Assembly: GCF_008704395.1 (NCBI RefSeq)
Contig: NZ_CP023695.1
Span: 6,076,001 to 6,140,000 of the forward strand
From: Streptomyces alboniger
Lineage (GTDB): Bacteria; Actinomycetota; Actinomycetes; Streptomycetales; Streptomycetaceae
Direction: 5' to 3'
DNA: 64,000 nucleotides
The notes under the pieces were generated by a model, which did not search any database, had not been told where the DNA came from, and was given only the letters and a program-made list of their open reading frames with translations. Each line of letters begins with the position of its first letter. Position 1 is the first letter of the stretch. Made by a program: the position numbers and the translations under genes. Shown here piece by piece: positions 42,488 through 55,600 of this stretch.

Positions 42488-42528
42488 AGAGGCGGCGACA
42501 ACCCCTACCCGCCCCTCCCGTACGACGG

Positions 42529-43080
42529 TCAGGCGGCGCTGGTCTGCTTGGTCCGTCCCGCGGACGCCACGGGCTTCGGCCGCCGGATCCAGCGGATGGC
42601 GACACCGACCGTGCGGACCAGAACCATGGCCATGGCCATCAGGACGAAGAAGGCGGCCACCCCGTCGGGGTCGATCTGCTGCTCGACCGTCCACTTGCCG
42701 AAATCGGCGCGGAAGGAATCGATGTTCTCCAGCGACCAGATGAACGTGAGCCGACTGACGAGCACGATCAGCCAGATGGCGAGGTAACTCCAGCCGGCCC
42801 GGGTGTAGGTCTTTCCGGTGGCCGTGTCGTTCTCGACGGTCATGGTGTAGAGCAGTCCGACACCGATGACCGCGCCGATGGCGATTCCGACACCGGCCGA
42901 CGTGAGATTGGGCTGCGTCGTCTTCATGTTGTGCAGCATGTCGTAGGCGAAATAGGCCACGAGTCCCAGCGGCATGAGCAGCTTGAGGAGTCCGAAGCGA
43001 TGCCGCCCCACCTGGGTGGTAAGGACGATGGTGATCAGGATCCCGGCCAGGAACAGAGCATCCAACATGGCGTCAGTCAC
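42529..43080 (-). CDS. Multi-pass membrane protein
   Basis: This 183-residue protein has about five hydrophobic helices (around 5-25, 32-50, 62-85, 100-125 and 148-172) and a basic C-terminal tail. The GTG start follows GGAGG at ideal spacing; upstream in-frame sequence has no such site. I do not recognise a precise family; the first 60 residues resemble CcdC/DUF1453-like proteins. It lies between the PKS and glycosyltransferase genes on the same strand. A role in export or immunity is possible but not shown. Confidence 0.75.
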   Translation of the reverse strand: MTDAMLDALFLAGILITIVLTTQVGRHRFGLLKLLMPLGLVAYFAYDMLHNMKTTQPNLTSAGVGIAIGAVIGVGLLYTMTVENDTATGKTYTRAGWSYLAIWLIVLVSRLTFIWSLENIDSFRADFGKWTVEQQIDPDGVAAFFVLMAMAMVLVRTVGVAIRWIRRPKPVASAGRTKQTSAA

Positions 43081-43243
43081 TGCGTACCTCCGCTTCTTTC
43101 TCGTGCTTCGTTCGTGCGTATGAAGGAAGACTAGGAGCCGCGCGAATTCCCGTCCTGGGGTCACGGGTGGAGAAAGGGGGTGGAGACCGGGACTTCGGTT
43201 TCCACCCCCCACAGCCCTCCGCAGGGAGGACCCGGACGGACCA

Positions 43244-46200
43244 CTACGCCGACGGGTCCAGGCGCGCGAGCCACTCGTGCACGGCCCGTGCCGTCTCGCC
43301 GGCGTGCTCCTCCATCATCGAGAAGTGGTCGCCCGCGGTGTCCAGCGCACTGTGCTCAAGGCGCCAGGAGGACTGCCAGTCCGCCGTGTGCCGCCAGTTC
43401 GGCAGCGGCTCCGAAGCCCTCACCAGCAGCGTGGGCGTGGCGATCGGCTGCGGCTGCCAGGCGCCGAACACGCGGAAGTACCCCGCCATCGCGGTGAGCC
43501 GCACATCACCGAGCGCCCCCAGGCCGCCCGCCGCCGCGCCCGCCGTGGCCCCGGAGTCCGGCTCCCGCTCGCCGTCCGGGGATCCGGCGCCCCCGATCCG
43601 CGTCTGGACCCCCTCGAACGCCTTCGCGTCCAGCGGGTAGATGTCCATCAGGACCAGCGCCCGCGGCTGTACGCCCAGCGACTCCAGCCGGCTCACCAGC
43701 GCGTGCGCCAGCATGCCTCCTGAGGAGTGCGCGGCCAGCACGAACGGCTTGCCGTCCGTGTGGGCGAGCAGCGATTCGGCGTGTGCCGCGGCCAGCGCGT
43801 CCACACTCGCCGGCAGCGGCTCCCCGGGAACGAAACCGGGTGCCGGCAGCACCGACACGTCACGGACATCGCGGAGCGCGGCGGCGAACCGGGCGTACTC
43901 GTGCGGCCCCGACATCGGCAGGACCGAGGGGATGCAGACCAGCTCGGCGCCGGACTCACCCTTGGCCAGCCGGACCACGTCCAGCTCGCCGGACAGCTCC
44001 GCGGACGACGCAAACGACGGCCGGAACTCCGAGGCGCTGGTGAGCAGCGTGACGAACTCCTGGAGCCGGCCCAGCTCGCCCGCACGCCGCGCCATCGCCC
44101 CGAACACGCTCTCCTGACCGGCCGCGGCGGGTCCCTCCCCTTCCTCGGGGCGCGACGCGGCCGCCGCGCCCATGGCCCGGGTGAGATAGGCGGCCAGCGC
44201 CTCCGAGGTGGGGTTCTCGAAGGCGACGGTCGCCGGCAGCCGGACCCCGGTCGCGGCGCCCAGGCGGTTGCGCAGTTCGACGGCGCTCAGCGAGTCGAAG
44301 CCCATCTCCAGGAACCTCCGGGTGGGCGCCACCGCGTCAGCGTCGGCGTAGCCGAGGACAGAGGCGGCCTGAGTACGGACGTACTCCAGCATCGCCGCGC
44401 CCCGCTCGTGCTCCGGCAGCCCGGCCAGCCGCTCCGTCAGCGACGGGCCCGCGGCCTGTGCCCCGCCGGCGGAACGCCGGGCGACGGTCTTGAAGAGGCC
44501 CCGCAACAGCGGCGGCACGCCCGCCGGATCCGCCTGGGCGCGCAGGCCCGCCAGGTCCAGCCGCATCGGCACGAAGAGGGTGCGCTCGTGGTGCCATGCC
44601 GTGTCGAACAGCTCAAGACCCTCCCGCGAAGTGAGGCCGGGTATCCGGTTCCCGGTGCGGGCGGCGGCGTCCTCGCCGTTGGCCTCGCCTATCGCGCCGA
44701 GACTGTCCAGCCACAGGCCCCAGGCCATCGAGGTGGCCGGCAGGCCCCTGACGCGCCGGTGCTGGGCGAGGGCGTCGACGAACGCGTTGGCGGCCGCGTA
44801 GTTGGCCTGGCCGGGGTTGCCCATCACACCGGCCGCGGACGAGAACAGTACGAAGGCACTGAGATCCAGGCCCTCGGTCAGCTCGTGCAGGTGCAGCGCG
44901 GCGTCGACCTTGGGGCGCAGGACCTTCGCCAGCCGCTCGGGGGTGAGCCCGTCGAGGACACCGTCGTCCAGCACTCCGGCGCTGTGCACCACCGCCGTCA
45001 GCGGATGACCGGCGGGCACATCGGCGAACAGCGCTTCGAGCGCGGCCCGGTCGGAGGTGTCGCAGGCCACCAGCCGGACATCGGCGCCCAGCGCGGTGAG
45101 TTCGGCCGTCAGCTCGGCGGCTCCCGCCGCTTGCATGCCGCGCCTGCTGGTCAGCAGCAGATGGCGCGCGCCGTGCTCCGTCACCAGGTGGCGGGCGACC
45201 AGGGCGCCCAGTGTCCCGGTGCCGCCGGTGATCAGCACGGTCCCCTTCGGGTCGAGGGCCGTACGCGGCACCACACCGGCCGCCGGATCCGCCCCCGCAC
45301 CGCTCTCGTCGGCCACCGGGACCCGCGCGAGACGCGGGGTCAGCGCACTGCCCGCACGCAGAGCGATCTCCGGCTCCCCGGAGGCCGCCGCGGCCCACAG
45401 CGCGTCGGCCGAGGACCGCTCACCGTCGAGGTCGACGGTGACGAAACGGTCCGGGTTCTCCGCACGCGCCGAACGCAGCAGACCCCACACCGGGGAGTCG
45501 GCCAGGCCGGGAACGTCCTCGTCGAGACCGGTGGCCACCGCGTTCCGGGTCACCACGACCAGACGCGCGTCCGCGAGCCGCGGTTCCGCCAGCCACGCCT
45601 GGACCAGTTCGAGCGCCTCACGGGCCGCGCGGTGCGCGGCCTCGGCAATCCCGGCCGCATCACCGGAGCCGGCCTCGGAGGCCAGGCCGAGGGGCGCGAA
45701 GACCAGCTCGGGGACCGGCCCGCCCGCGGCCAACGCGGCGGTCAGTGCCCCGAGATCGGCGTGCACCGGGCCCGTCGCGCCGGGCAGACCGGCACCGACC
45801 ACGGCGTACGGTGCCTGCGCGCCGGCCGCCGGGAGCGGCAGCGGCACCCAGTCGACCTGGAACAGCGACTCGTGGTGGCGCGTGCTCGCCGCGCTCAGCT
45901 TCTCGGCCGAGATCTGCCGCACCACCAGCGCGTCGGCGGCCACGACCGGACGCCCGGTGGCGTCACCGACCTGGAGGGAGAGCGCCTCCTCGCCCTCGAC
46001 CGGCGCGAAACGCACCCTAAGGGCCTTCGCACCCTTCGCGTACAGGCTGACGCCGCGCCACGAGAAGGGCAGCCACAGCCCTCCCGCGTCCGACCCGTCG
46101 GCCCCGTCGACCGTCCCCGCCGCCACGGCGTGCATCGCCGCGTCCAGCAGAGCCGGGTGCACCCCGAACTCCGCGGCCGCGGAGTGCAGTTCCTCCGGCA

Positions 46201-49200
46201 GGTCGATCTCGGCGAAGATCTCCGAGCCGCGCCGCCACACCCCGCGCAGCCCCTGGAACGCCGGTCCGTAGCCGATCCCCGCGGCGTGGAACTCGTCGTA
46301 CAGGCCGTCCACCGGCACCGCCTCGCCGCCCTCGGGTGGCCACGCCGTGAAGTCGAACGACGCGGGCGCGGCGGATCCGGCGAGGGTGCCCGTGGCATGC
46401 CGGGTCCACGGCTGCTCGCCCGTGGCGTCGTCGGGGCGGGCGTGGACGCCGACCGCGCGCCTGCCCGTGGCGTCCGGCGCACCGACGACGAGCTGCACGG
46501 CGACACCGCCCTCCGCGGGCAGGATCAGCGGGGCCTCGAACGTCAGCTCCTCAAGCACCCCGCAACCCACCCGGTCGCCGGCGTGCAGGGCCAGCTCCAC
46601 GAAGGCGGTCCCCGGCAGCAGCACGGTGTCCAGCGCGGCGTGGTCCGCGAGCCACGCATGCGTGCGCAGGGAGAGCCGGCCCGAGAGCAACAGACCGTCC
46701 TCGTCGGCCCGTTCGATGACGGCGGCCAGCAGCGGATGACCGGCCGGGACAAGCCCGGCGGACGTCACGTCACCGTCATAGGGCCCCGGCTCCAGCCAGT
46801 AGCGGCTGCGCTGGAACGCGTACGTCGGCAGCTCCACCCGGCCCTCGGGGCCAGGGCTGATCACGGCGTCCCAGGTGGGCTCGGCCCCGGCGGCGTGGGC
46901 GGCGGCCAGGGCGCCGAGGAAGCGCCGCGCACCTCCCTCACCACGTCGCAGGGTGCCCAGGACGACGGCCTCGCCACCGGCGCTCTCCAGGATGCCCTGG
47001 AGCGGCACCGTCAGCACCGGATGCGGGCTGACCTCGATGAACATCTGGTGACCCGACGCCAGCAACTCGCGTACCGTGCCATCGAACTCGACGGTCCGCC
47101 GCATGTTCTCGTACCAGTACGCGGCGTCCATCGTGGTCGTGTCGAGCAGCTCACCGGTGACGGTCGAGTACAACGGCACCCCAGCCGCCCGCGGCACGAC
47201 CGGGCCGAGGTCGGCGAGGATCCGCTCCCGCAACGGCTCGACCTGCGCGGAGTGCCCGGCACCCAGGGCGCCCGGCACGCGCCGCACTCGTATCTCCGCC
47301 GCCTCCATCGCGGCGACGAACTCGTCGACGGCGTCCGGCACACCGGCCACCACACACGCGCCGGGCCCGTTCACCACCGCGATCGACAGCCGGTCACCGT
47401 AGGGCGCGATCCGCTCCCGCACCGACTCCACCGGGGCGAGCACGGACGCCATCGCACCCTTGCCGATCAGCGCGAGCAGCGCCCTGCTGCGCAGCGCGAC
47501 GATGCGGGCGGCGTCCTGGAGCGACAGCGCGCCCGCGACGTACGCGGCGGCGACCTCACCCTGTGAGTGGCCCACGACGGCGGCGGGCTCCACGCCGCAG
47601 GACCGCCACAGCGCGGCGAGCGACACCATCGTGGTGAACAGCATCGGCTGGAGCACATCGAGGCGTTCCGGGTCCGGCGCGCCCGGCGCCCCGCGCAGGG
47701 CGTCGGCCACCGACCAGTCGAGGAACTCGGCGAAGGCGGCATCGCACTCGGCGACGGAGGCCGCGAACACCGGCGACGACTCCAGCAGGCCCGCGGCCAT
47801 GCCGAGCCACTGCGAGCCCTGCCCCGGAAAGACGAACGCGATCTTCCGGTCCGGCCGGGCCATGCCCTGGACGATCAGCGCGTCCCCGGCCTCCTCGCCC
47901 GTCTCCGTGGCGCCGTCCGCGAGCGCCGCGAGGCCCCGCAGCAGCCCTTCACGGTCGTCGGCGACCACGGCGGCCCGGTAGTCGAACCGGGCACGCGTGG
48001 TCACCAGGGAGTGCGCCACATCCGCCGGGTCAAGCTCGGGCCGGGCGGCGACATGGGCGCGCAGCCGTTCGGCCTGACCGCGCAGCGCCTGCTCCGACTT
48101 GGCGGACAGGAGCCAGGGCGCGGCGACCTGCGGCAGCGGCCGGGCGGCGGCCTGCGGGGCACCCTCCGCGGCGGCGTTCTCCGCCGGGTCCCGCGGCGCG
48201 GACCCGGTGTCCGCCGGCTCGGGGGCCTGCTCCAGGATCACGTGCGCGTTGGTGCCGCTGACGCCGAACGACGAGACGCCCGCACGGCGGGGCTCCCCGG
48301 ACTCGGGCCACGGTCGCGACTCCTTGAGCACCGCGACGGAACCGCCCGACCAGTCGACCTTCCGCGTCACCTCACCGACGTGCAGCGTCTTCGGCAGCAC
48401 CCCGTGCCGCATGGCCATCACCATCTTGATGACACCGCCGACACCGGCCGCGGCCTGCGTATGCCCCACGTTGGACTTGAACGAGCCGACCCACAGGGGC
48501 CGGTCGGCGTCACGCGCCTGACCGTACGTGGCGATCAGCGCCTGCGCCTCGATCGGGTCGCCGAGCGTGGTCCCGGTGCCGTGCGCCTCCACCGCGTCCA
48601 CCTGCTCCGGTGCGAGCCGGGCGTTGGCCAGCGCCTCCTGGATGACGCGCTGCTGGGAAGGCCCGTTCGGCGACGTCAGGCCGTTGGACGCGCCGTCCTG
48701 GTTGACCGCTGTACCCCGGATGACGCCCAGGATCCGGTGGCCGTTGCGGCGCGCGTCGGAGAGCCGCTCCAGGAGCAGCATGCCCGCCCCCTCGGAGAAC
48801 CCCGCGCCGTCCGCGTCCTCGGAGAACGCCTTGCACCGGCCGTCCGCCGCAAGCCCCTGCTGCTTGCTGACCTCGATGAAGGTGCCCGGCGCGCACATGA
48901 CGGTCGCGCCGCCCGCCAGTGCCATGGAGCACTCGCCGCCCCGCAGCGCCTGAACCGCCAGGTGCAGCGTCACCAGCGACGACGAGCACGCGGTGTCCAC
49001 GGTCACGGCCGGACCGACCAGGCCGAACGTGTACGACACCCGGCCCGAGGCCACGCTCCCCGAGGTGCCGGTGCTGAGGAAACCGCCGACGCCCTCCGGT
49101 AGCACGGGCGCCTGCGCCAGGTAGTCGGTGTTGTTCATCAGGCCCGCGAACACACCGGTCCTGCTGCCCCGCAGCTCGGCCGGGTTGATCCCCGCGCTCT

Positions 49201-49609
49201 CGAACGCCTCCCAGGACGCTTCGAGCAGCAGCCGCTGCTGCGGCTCCGTCGCGAGCGCCTCACGCGGCGAGATGCCGAAGAACGCGGGGTCGAACTCGGC
49301 GGCGCCGTGCACGAACCCGCCGTACACGGTGTCGGAGGTGTATCCCTCACCCTCCTCGCCGGAGCCCTGGAGCGCCGCGATGTCCCAGCCGCGGTCGGTG
49401 GGGAACTCCGTGACGCCGTCCCGGCCGTCGCGCACCAGCTCCCAGAGCCCGTCCGGGTCTTCCACCCCGCCCGGGAAGCGGCAGCTCATGCCGACGATCG
49501 CGATGGGCTCGTGCGCGCCCGCCTCCAGCTCGCCGAGGCGCTGACGGGTCTGGTGCAGATCGGCCGTGACCTGCTTAAGGAAGTGGCGGAGCTTTTCCTC
49601 GTTGGACAT
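43244..49609 (-). CDS. Type I PKS, terminal module: KS-AT-DH-KR-ACP-TE
   Basis: This 2,121-residue protein begins with an N-terminal docking helix (1-30). The KS starts near 34 (C208 in [23 protein letters not shown]). The AT has S682 in GHSQG and GAGH in place of YASH or HAFH, so it is not malonyl-type; methylmalonyl or a larger extender is likely. The DH has H990 in [10 protein letters not shown] and LLDAAMH. The KR runs from about 1456 (TGGTGTLG, Y1604, LDD motif of B-type). There is no enoylreductase. ACP Ser is S1773. The thioesterase (about 1865-2121) has S1962 in AHSSGG and releases the chain, probably as a macrolactone. It starts 23 bp after the bimodular gene. Confidence 0.95.
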   Translation of the reverse strand: MSNEEKLRHFLKQVTADLHQTRQRLGELEAGAHEPIAIVGMSCRFPGGVEDPDGLWELVRDGRDGVTEFPTDRGWDIAALQGSGEEGEGYTSDTVYGGFVHGAAEFDPAFFGISPREALATEPQQRLLLEASWEAFESAGINPAELRGSRTGVFAGLMNNTDYLAQAPVLPEGVGGFLSTGTSGSVASGRVSYTFGLVGPAVTVDTACSSSLVTLHLAVQALRGGECSMALAGGATVMCAPGTFIEVSKQQGLAADGRCKAFSEDADGAGFSEGAGMLLLERLSDARRNGHRILGVIRGTAVNQDGASNGLTSPNGPSQQRVIQEALANARLAPEQVDAVEAHGTGTTLGDPIEAQALIATYGQARDADRPLWVGSFKSNVGHTQAAAGVGGVIKMVMAMRHGVLPKTLHVGEVTRKVDWSGGSVAVLKESRPWPESGEPRRAGVSSFGVSGTNAHVILEQAPEPADTGSAPRDPAENAAAEGAPQAAARPLPQVAAPWLLSAKSEQALRGQAERLRAHVAARPELDPADVAHSLVTTRARFDYRAAVVADDREGLLRGLAALADGATETGEEAGDALIVQGMARPDRKIAFVFPGQGSQWLGMAAGLLESSPVFAASVAECDAAFAEFLDWSVADALRGAPGAPDPERLDVLQPMLFTTMVSLAALWRSCGVEPAAVVGHSQGEVAAAYVAGALSLQDAARIVALRSRALLALIGKGAMASVLAPVESVRERIAPYGDRLSIAVVNGPGACVVAGVPDAVDEFVAAMEAAEIRVRRVPGALGAGHSAQVEPLRERILADLGPVVPRAAGVPLYSTVTGELLDTTTMDAAYWYENMRRTVEFDGTVRELLASGHQMFIEVSPHPVLTVPLQGILESAGGEAVVLGTLRRGEGGARRFLGALAAAHAAGAEPTWDAVISPGPEGRVELPTYAFQRSRYWLEPGPYDGDVTSAGLVPAGHPLLAAVIERADEDGLLLSGRLSLRTHAWLADHAALDTVLLPGTAFVELALHAGDRVGCGVLEELTFEAPLILPAEGGVAVQLVVGAPDATGRRAVGVHARPDDATGEQPWTRHATGTLAGSAAPASFDFTAWPPEGGEAVPVDGLYDEFHAAGIGYGPAFQGLRGVWRRGSEIFAEIDLPEELHSAAAEFGVHPALLDAAMHAVAAGTVDGADGSDAGGLWLPFSWRGVSLYAKGAKALRVRFAPVEGEEALSLQVGDATGRPVVAADALVVRQISAEKLSAASTRHHESLFQVDWVPLPLPAAGAQAPYAVVGAGLPGATGPVHADLGALTAALAAGGPVPELVFAPLGLASEAGSGDAAGIAEAAHRAAREALELVQAWLAEPRLADARLVVVTRNAVATGLDEDVPGLADSPVWGLLRSARAENPDRFVTVDLDGERSSADALWAAAASGEPEIALRAGSALTPRLARVPVADESGAGADPAAGVVPRTALDPKGTVLITGGTGTLGALVARHLVTEHGARHLLLTSRRGMQAAGAAELTAELTALGADVRLVACDTSDRAALEALFADVPAGHPLTAVVHSAGVLDDGVLDGLTPERLAKVLRPKVDAALHLHELTEGLDLSAFVLFSSAAGVMGNPGQANYAAANAFVDALAQHRRVRGLPATSMAWGLWLDSLGAIGEANGEDAAARTGNRIPGLTSREGLELFDTAWHHERTLFVPMRLDLAGLRAQADPAGVPPLLRGLFKTVARRSAGGAQAAGPSLTERLAGLPEHERGAAMLEYVRTQAASVLGYADADAVAPTRRFLEMGFDSLSAVELRNRLGAATGVRLPATVAFENPTSEALAAYLTRAMGAAAASRPEEGEGPAAAGQESVFGAMARRAGELGRLQEFVTLLTSASEFRPSFASSAELSGELDVVRLAKGESGAELVCIPSVLPMSGPHEYARFAAALRDVRDVSVLPAPGFVPGEPLPASVDALAAAHAESLLAHTDGKPFVLAAHSSGGMLAHALVSRLESLGVQPRALVLMDIYPLDAKAFEGVQTRIGGAGSPDGEREPDSGATAGAAAGGLGALGDVRLTAMAGYFRVFGAWQPQPIATPTLLVRASEPLPNWRHTADWQSSWRLEHSALDTAGDHFSMMEEHAGETARAVHEWLARLDPSA

Positions 49610-49632
49610 GGTGACGCTCTTCTCCTAGCGGG

Positions 49633-52600
49633 TCAGGAAATGCCGAATTCTCGGCCGATGAACTGGAACATCTCGTCGTCGCTCGCGGAGTCGATCGCGT
49701 CCGCCACCGACTCCGTCTCGGCGACCTCGTCGCCGCGGCCCTCGCCCAGGCGGGCCAGCAGCGTCTGGAGGCGGGTGCTGATACGGACCCGCTCGCCGCC
49801 GTCCGGGTCGAGCGAGGAGAGCAGCGACTCGAGAGCGTCCAGCTCGTCGTGCACACTGCGCCCGGCTCCGTCGCCGTCGGGCAGCGCGCCCAGCAGGTAC
49901 TCGGCGAGTTCGACCGGGTTCGGGTAGTCGAAGACCAGCGTGGCGGGCGGCCGCAGTCCGGTCGCCTTGCCCAGCTGGTTGCGCAGCTCGACACCGGTCA
50001 GCGAGTCGAACCCCAGCTCCCGGAAGGCGCGGTCCGCGGGCACCTCCGACACACTCGCGAAACCGAGCACCGACGCGGCCTGCTGCCGTACGAGATCGAG
50101 CAGCGCGGCACGCCGCTCCTCACGCGACAGCCCGGCGAGGCGCTGCGTCAGCGTTTCGCTCTCGGCCGGTGAAGTGGCCTGCGCGGTACGGCGGTTGGGG
50201 GCGCGTACGAGTCCGCGGAGCAGCGGCGGTACGCCGGTCGAGGTGGCCTGGGCGCGTACGGCGGCCAGGTCGAGGTGCATGGGCACGAGCAGGGCCTGCT
50301 CGGTGGCCCACGCGGCGTCGAGGAGGTGGAGGCCCTCGGCGTGGGTGAGGCCGGTCATGCCGCCGCGGTTCATGCGGTCGGCGTTGGTGCCGCCCAGGTC
50401 GGCGGTCATGCCGCCGGTCTGTTCCCAGGCGCCCCAGGCGAGTGAGGTGGCGGGCAGGCCGAGGGTGTGGCGGTGGTGGGCGAGGGCGTCGAGGAAGGTG
50501 TTGGCGGCGGCGTAGTTGGCTTGGCCGGGGTTGCCGAGGACGCCGGCGGCGGAGGAGAAGAGGACGAAGGCGGAGAGGTTCAGTTCGCGTGTGAGTTCGT
50601 GGAGGTTGAGGGCGGCGTCCGCCTTGGGCCGCAGGACTGTGTCGAGGCGTTCGGGGGTGAGGGAGTTGATGACTCCGTCGTCCAGGACACCGGCGGTGTG
50701 GATGACGGCGGTGAGGGGGCGGGTGTCGTCGACCGAGTCGAGCAGCGTCTCCAGTGAGCCGCGGTCGGCGGCGTCGCAGGCGGCGATCTCCACGGTGTCC
50801 GCGCCGAGTTCGGTCAGTTCGGCGGCGAGCTGCGGGGCGCCTTCGGCGTCGAGTCCTCGGCGGCTGGTGAGGATGAGGTGGCGTGCGCCGTGTTCGGTGA
50901 CGAGGTGGCGGGCCACAAGCGAGCCGAGGGCGCCGGTGCCGCCGGTGATGAGGACGGTCCCGGCCGGGTCCAGGGCAGGGGTGGTCTGGTCGGTGTCGGT
51001 GCCGGTGATGGGCTCCCGGGCCAGACGCGGCACGCGCAGAGCGCCGTCACGGAGTACGGCTTCCGGCTCGTCGGAGCCGAGGAGCGACCACAGCGGGGTG
51101 AGTTCCGAGGTCGCCTCGTCGAGGTCTAGGAGGACGAGCCGGTCGGGGTTCTCGGCCTGCGCGGCGCGTACGAGGCCCCAGACCGTCGCGTTCGCCAGGT
51201 CTCGCACCGTGTCGTCCGGACCGGTGGCGACTGCACCGCGCGTGACGAACACCAGCCGGGACTCGGCGAAACGGTCTTCCGCCAGCCACTCCTGGACCAG
51301 GGACAACGCGTGATGCGCGGCCCGATGTGCGGCGGTGCCCGTGTCCGTGCCTTCGGAGGCGGGGACGGCGGCGAGGACGACCTCGGGAACAGTCTCGGAG
51401 CCGGCGAGTTCCGCCAGGTCCATGACGGTCACCGCGTCGACACCGGAGCCCTTGAGCAGGCGCTGGAGACCGTCATCGGCCCCGACGACGGCACAGGAGA
51501 GTGCCGGGGCGGTCGGGTCGGCCGCGGGGGTGGTGAGCCCGGTCCAGTCGACGCGGAAGAGAGCGTCGTGCGTGGCCTCGCGGCCCCCGGTCAGCTGCTC
51601 GGCCGCGAGCGCGCGCAGCGTCAACGACTCCACCGACGCCACGTGGGCGCCTGTCTCGTCGGCGACGGTCAACGACACCGCGTTGGCACCGCCGGACCCG
51701 GCGGCACCGGCGGCACCGGCCGGGGACAGCCGCACGCGGAGTGCGGAGGCGCCGGTCGCGTGCAGGGAGACACCGTTCCACGCGAAGGGCAGCCACGGGC
51801 CGCTCTCCGGCTGGCCCTCGCCCGGCGCTCCCACGAAGTCGCCCAGGGCCACGGCGTGCAGAGCGGCGTCGAGGAGTGCGGGGTGGAGCCCATAGCCGCT
51901 GGTCGCGGTGGACTCGGGCAGCGCCACTTCGGCGTAGACGTCGGTGCCGAGCCGCCAGGCGGCGCGCAGGCCCTGGAACACCGGCCCGTACGCGAGACCG
52001 GCCCCCATGAGATCGGCGTAGAGGCCCTCCGTGTCCAACGGCTCGGCGCCCTTGGGCGGCCACACCGGCAGGCCGGCCGAGGTGCCCGGCGTGTTCTCCG
52101 CCAGGAGACCGGAGGCGTGGCGGGTCCACGGCTCCGCGGCGTCCGCCTCGTCCGGACGGGAGTAGATCCCGACCTGACGCAGCCCGTTCTCCTCGGCGGC
52201 ACCCGCCGTCACCCGGAGGGCGATACCACCGCGTTCGGGGAGGACGAGGGGGGCTTCGAGCGTCAGCTCCTCGACCTGACCGCACCCGACCTGGTCACCG
52301 GCGTGGATGGCCAGCTCGACCAGTCCGGTGCCGGGGACGAGGACGGTGTCCATGACTGCGTGGTCGGCGAGCCAGGGGTGCGACTGGAGGGACAGACGGC
52401 CGGTGAGCAGGACACCGTCGGAGTCGGGGAGAGCGATGGTGGCGCCGAGCAGCGGATGGCTGGTGGCGGACTGACCGAGCCCCGACGCGTCGCCGGTGGT
52501 GGACAGCGGCTGGAGCCAGTAGTGCTGATGCTGGAAGGCGTAGGTGGGGAGGTCGACGCGGTGTGCGTCGTGGCCTGCGAAGACGCCGTTCCAGTCGAGT

Positions 52601-55600
52601 TCGGCGCCGTGGATGTGGGCGGTGCCGATGGCCTGGGTGAGGGTTTCCGTTTCGGGGCGGTTCTTTCGGAGTACGGGGGTGAAGTGTGCCTCTTCTGTGT
52701 CGGTGAGGGTTTGCTGGGCCATGGCGGAGAGGGTTCCGTCGGGGCCCAGCTCGATGAAGGTGGTGACGCCCTGTTCCGAGAGGTGGGTGATGCCGTCGGC
52801 GAAGCGGACGGCTTGGCGGACGTGGCGGACCCAGTACTCGGTGGTGCAGAGGTCGTCGCCTGCGGCGAGCTGGCCGGTGAGGTTGGAGACGACCGGGATG
52901 CTCGGGGTGCCGTAGGACAGACCTGCTGCGATGGTGCGGAACTCCTCCAGCATGGGTTCCATGCGGGGGGAGTGGAAGGCGTGGCTGACGCGCAACTGGT
53001 GGACCTTGCGGCCCTGCTCGCGCCAGTGCTCCAGCACCTCGACTACGGCCGTCTCGTCACCGGAAACCACGACCGAGGTAGGCCCGTTGATGGCGGCGAT
53101 GGCAATCTCGGACTCGCGGCCTTCGATTGTCTCCAGAACCTCAGCTTCGGTGGCCTGGATCGCGGCCATGGCCCCGCCAGCGGGGAGCGCCTGCATGAGG
53201 CGACCGCGCGCGGCGACGAGCTTGGCGGCGTCTTCCAGGGTGAAGACGCCGGAGACGTGCGCGGCGGCCAGTTCGCCCACGGAGTGTCCGACGAGGAAGT
53301 CAGGGGTCAGCCCCCACGCCTCCACCAGCCGGAAGAGCGCGACCTCAATGGCGAACAGCGCAGCCTGCGTGTAAACGGTCTGGTCGATCAGACCGGCGTC
53401 ACCGCTGTCCGTGCCGAAGACGACGTCCTTCAGCGGACGCTCCAGCTGCCCGTCAAAGTGCGCACACACTTCATCAAAGGCTGCGGCGAACACCGGATAG
53501 GTCTCATACAGCTCGCGGCCCATCCCGGCCCGCTGGCTGCCCTGCCCCGTGAACAGGAACGCCAGCTTGCCGCGCCGCACGCTCCCCGAGGTGACGGCAC
53601 CGGACGGCTCGCCCGCAGCCAACGCCTGCACGCCCGCGAGGAGTTCATGCACATCAGAACCCGTGATGACGGCCCGGTGCTCGAAGCGGGCCCGCGTTAC
53701 GGCGAGGGAGTACCCCACGTCCGCCGCACGCAGCTCGGAGTTGTTCCGCAGGAAGGAGTACAGCCGCTCGGCCTGCGCCCGCAGCGCCCCCTCCGTCTTA
53801 CCGGACAGGACCCACGGCACAACCCCACCGACCGCGCCCGGCGCGGTCGACGGCACTGGCTCGGCTTCGGCCGCGAACTGCTCGATCACGACGTGGGCGT
53901 TGGTGCCGCTGATGCCGAAGGAGGAGACGGCGGCTCGGCGGGGGCGGCCGGTCTCGGGCCATTGCTGGGCCTGGGTGAGGAGGGCAACGTCGCCTGCCGA
54001 CCAGTCGACGTGCGGGGAGGGTTCGTCGACGTGGAGGGTCTTGGGCATGACGCCGTTGCGCAGCGCGAGGACCATCTTGATGATGCCGGCGACGCCGGCG
54101 GCGGCCTGGGTGTGGCCGAGGTTGGACTTGATCGAGCCGAGCCACAGCGGCTCGGAGCCCTCGCGGTCCTGGCCGTACGTGGCAAGGAGCGCCTGTGCCT
54201 CGATCGGGTCACCCAGTCGCGTGCCCGTGCCGTGTGCTTCGACGACGTCCACATCGGTTGTCGACAGGTTGGCGTTGGCCAGGGCCTGGCGGATGACGCG
54301 CTGCTGGGAGGGACCGTTGGGGGCGGTGAGGCCGTTGGAGGCGCCGTCCTGGTTGACGGCGGAGCCGCGCACGACGGCGAGGACCTGGTGGCCGTTGCGC
54401 TTGGCGTCGGAGAGGCGTTCGACGAGGAGCATGCCCACGCCCTCGGACCAGCCGGTGCCGTCGGCGGCGCCGGCGAACGGCTTGCAACGGCCGTTCAGGG
54501 CGAGGCCGCGCTGGAGGGCGAAGCTGGAGAAGGTGTCCGGCGTCGGCATGACCGTCACACCACCGGCCAAGGCCAAGGAGCACTCGCCCCGGCGCAGCGA
54601 CTGCGCGGCCAGATGGAGGGCGACGAGCGAGGACGAGCACGCGGTGTCCACGGTGACGGCCGGGCCCTCGAACCCGAACGTGTACGACACCCGTCCCGAG
54701 ATGACACTGCTCGATCCGCCCGTGCCGAGGAAGCCCTCGACACCCTCCGGGATCTCCGTCGGGCGCGAGGCGTAGTTGTGGTACATCACGCCGGCGAAAA
54801 TGCCCGTTGAACTGCCGCGTACGGAGGCCGGGTCGATGCCCGCGCGCTCCAGCGCCTCCCAGGAGGCTTCGAGAAGCAGCCGCTGCTGCGGGTCCATCGC
54901 CACGGCCTCACGCGGGGAGATCCCGAAGAAGGCAGGGTCGAAGTCGCCCGCGCCCCGCAGGAATCCGCCTTCCAGAGCGTACGACTCCCCGTCGAGCTCC
55001 GGGTCCTCGCCGAAGACCCGCTCAAGGTCCCAGCCGCGGTCGGTGGGGAAGGGGGTGATGCCGTCGCCGCCGTCGAGCAGGAACCGCCACATCTCCTCGG
55101 GCGTGGTGATTCCGCCCGGGTAGCGGCAGGCCATGCCGACGATCGCGATCGGCTCGTCGTCCGCGGACGCGCCAGTCGAGGCGGCGGCCTCGATCACCGC
55201 ATGGGTGTCCGTCAGCTCGGCCACCAAGAAGTCGGCGACGGCCGTCGCGTTCGGGTGATCGAAGACGAGGGTGGCGGGGAGACGCAGCCCGACAGCCGTA
55301 CCGAGTTGGTTGCGGAACTCGACGGCCGTCAGCGAGTCGAACCCGAACTCCTTGAACGCCTTCTCGGGGTCGACCGATTCGGCATCGGGATAGCTGAGCA
55401 CCGCGGCGACCCGAGCCCTGACCAGCCCGAGCGCGAACGCGTGCCGCTCACTGGGCGCATGCGCGACCAGCTGCTTCGCCCACTCCCCGCGCGCCGCCCC
55501 CGGAACGCCGGTGCGGGCACTGCGGCGGTTGGGTGCGCGGACGAGTCCGCGCAGCAGTGGCGGTACGCCGGTCGAGGTGGCCTGGGCGCGCACGGCGGCC

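Noticed and set aside
43727..47566. Plus-strand open frame of 1,279 codons opposite the terminal PKS module
   Set aside because: Antisense shadow; no ribosome binding site or recognisable domain, fully covered by KS-AT-DH-KR-ACP-TE coding on the other strand.
51310..54810. Plus-strand open frame of 1,166 codons opposite PKS module 2
   Set aside because: Antisense shadow of repeated AT and DH coding sequence.
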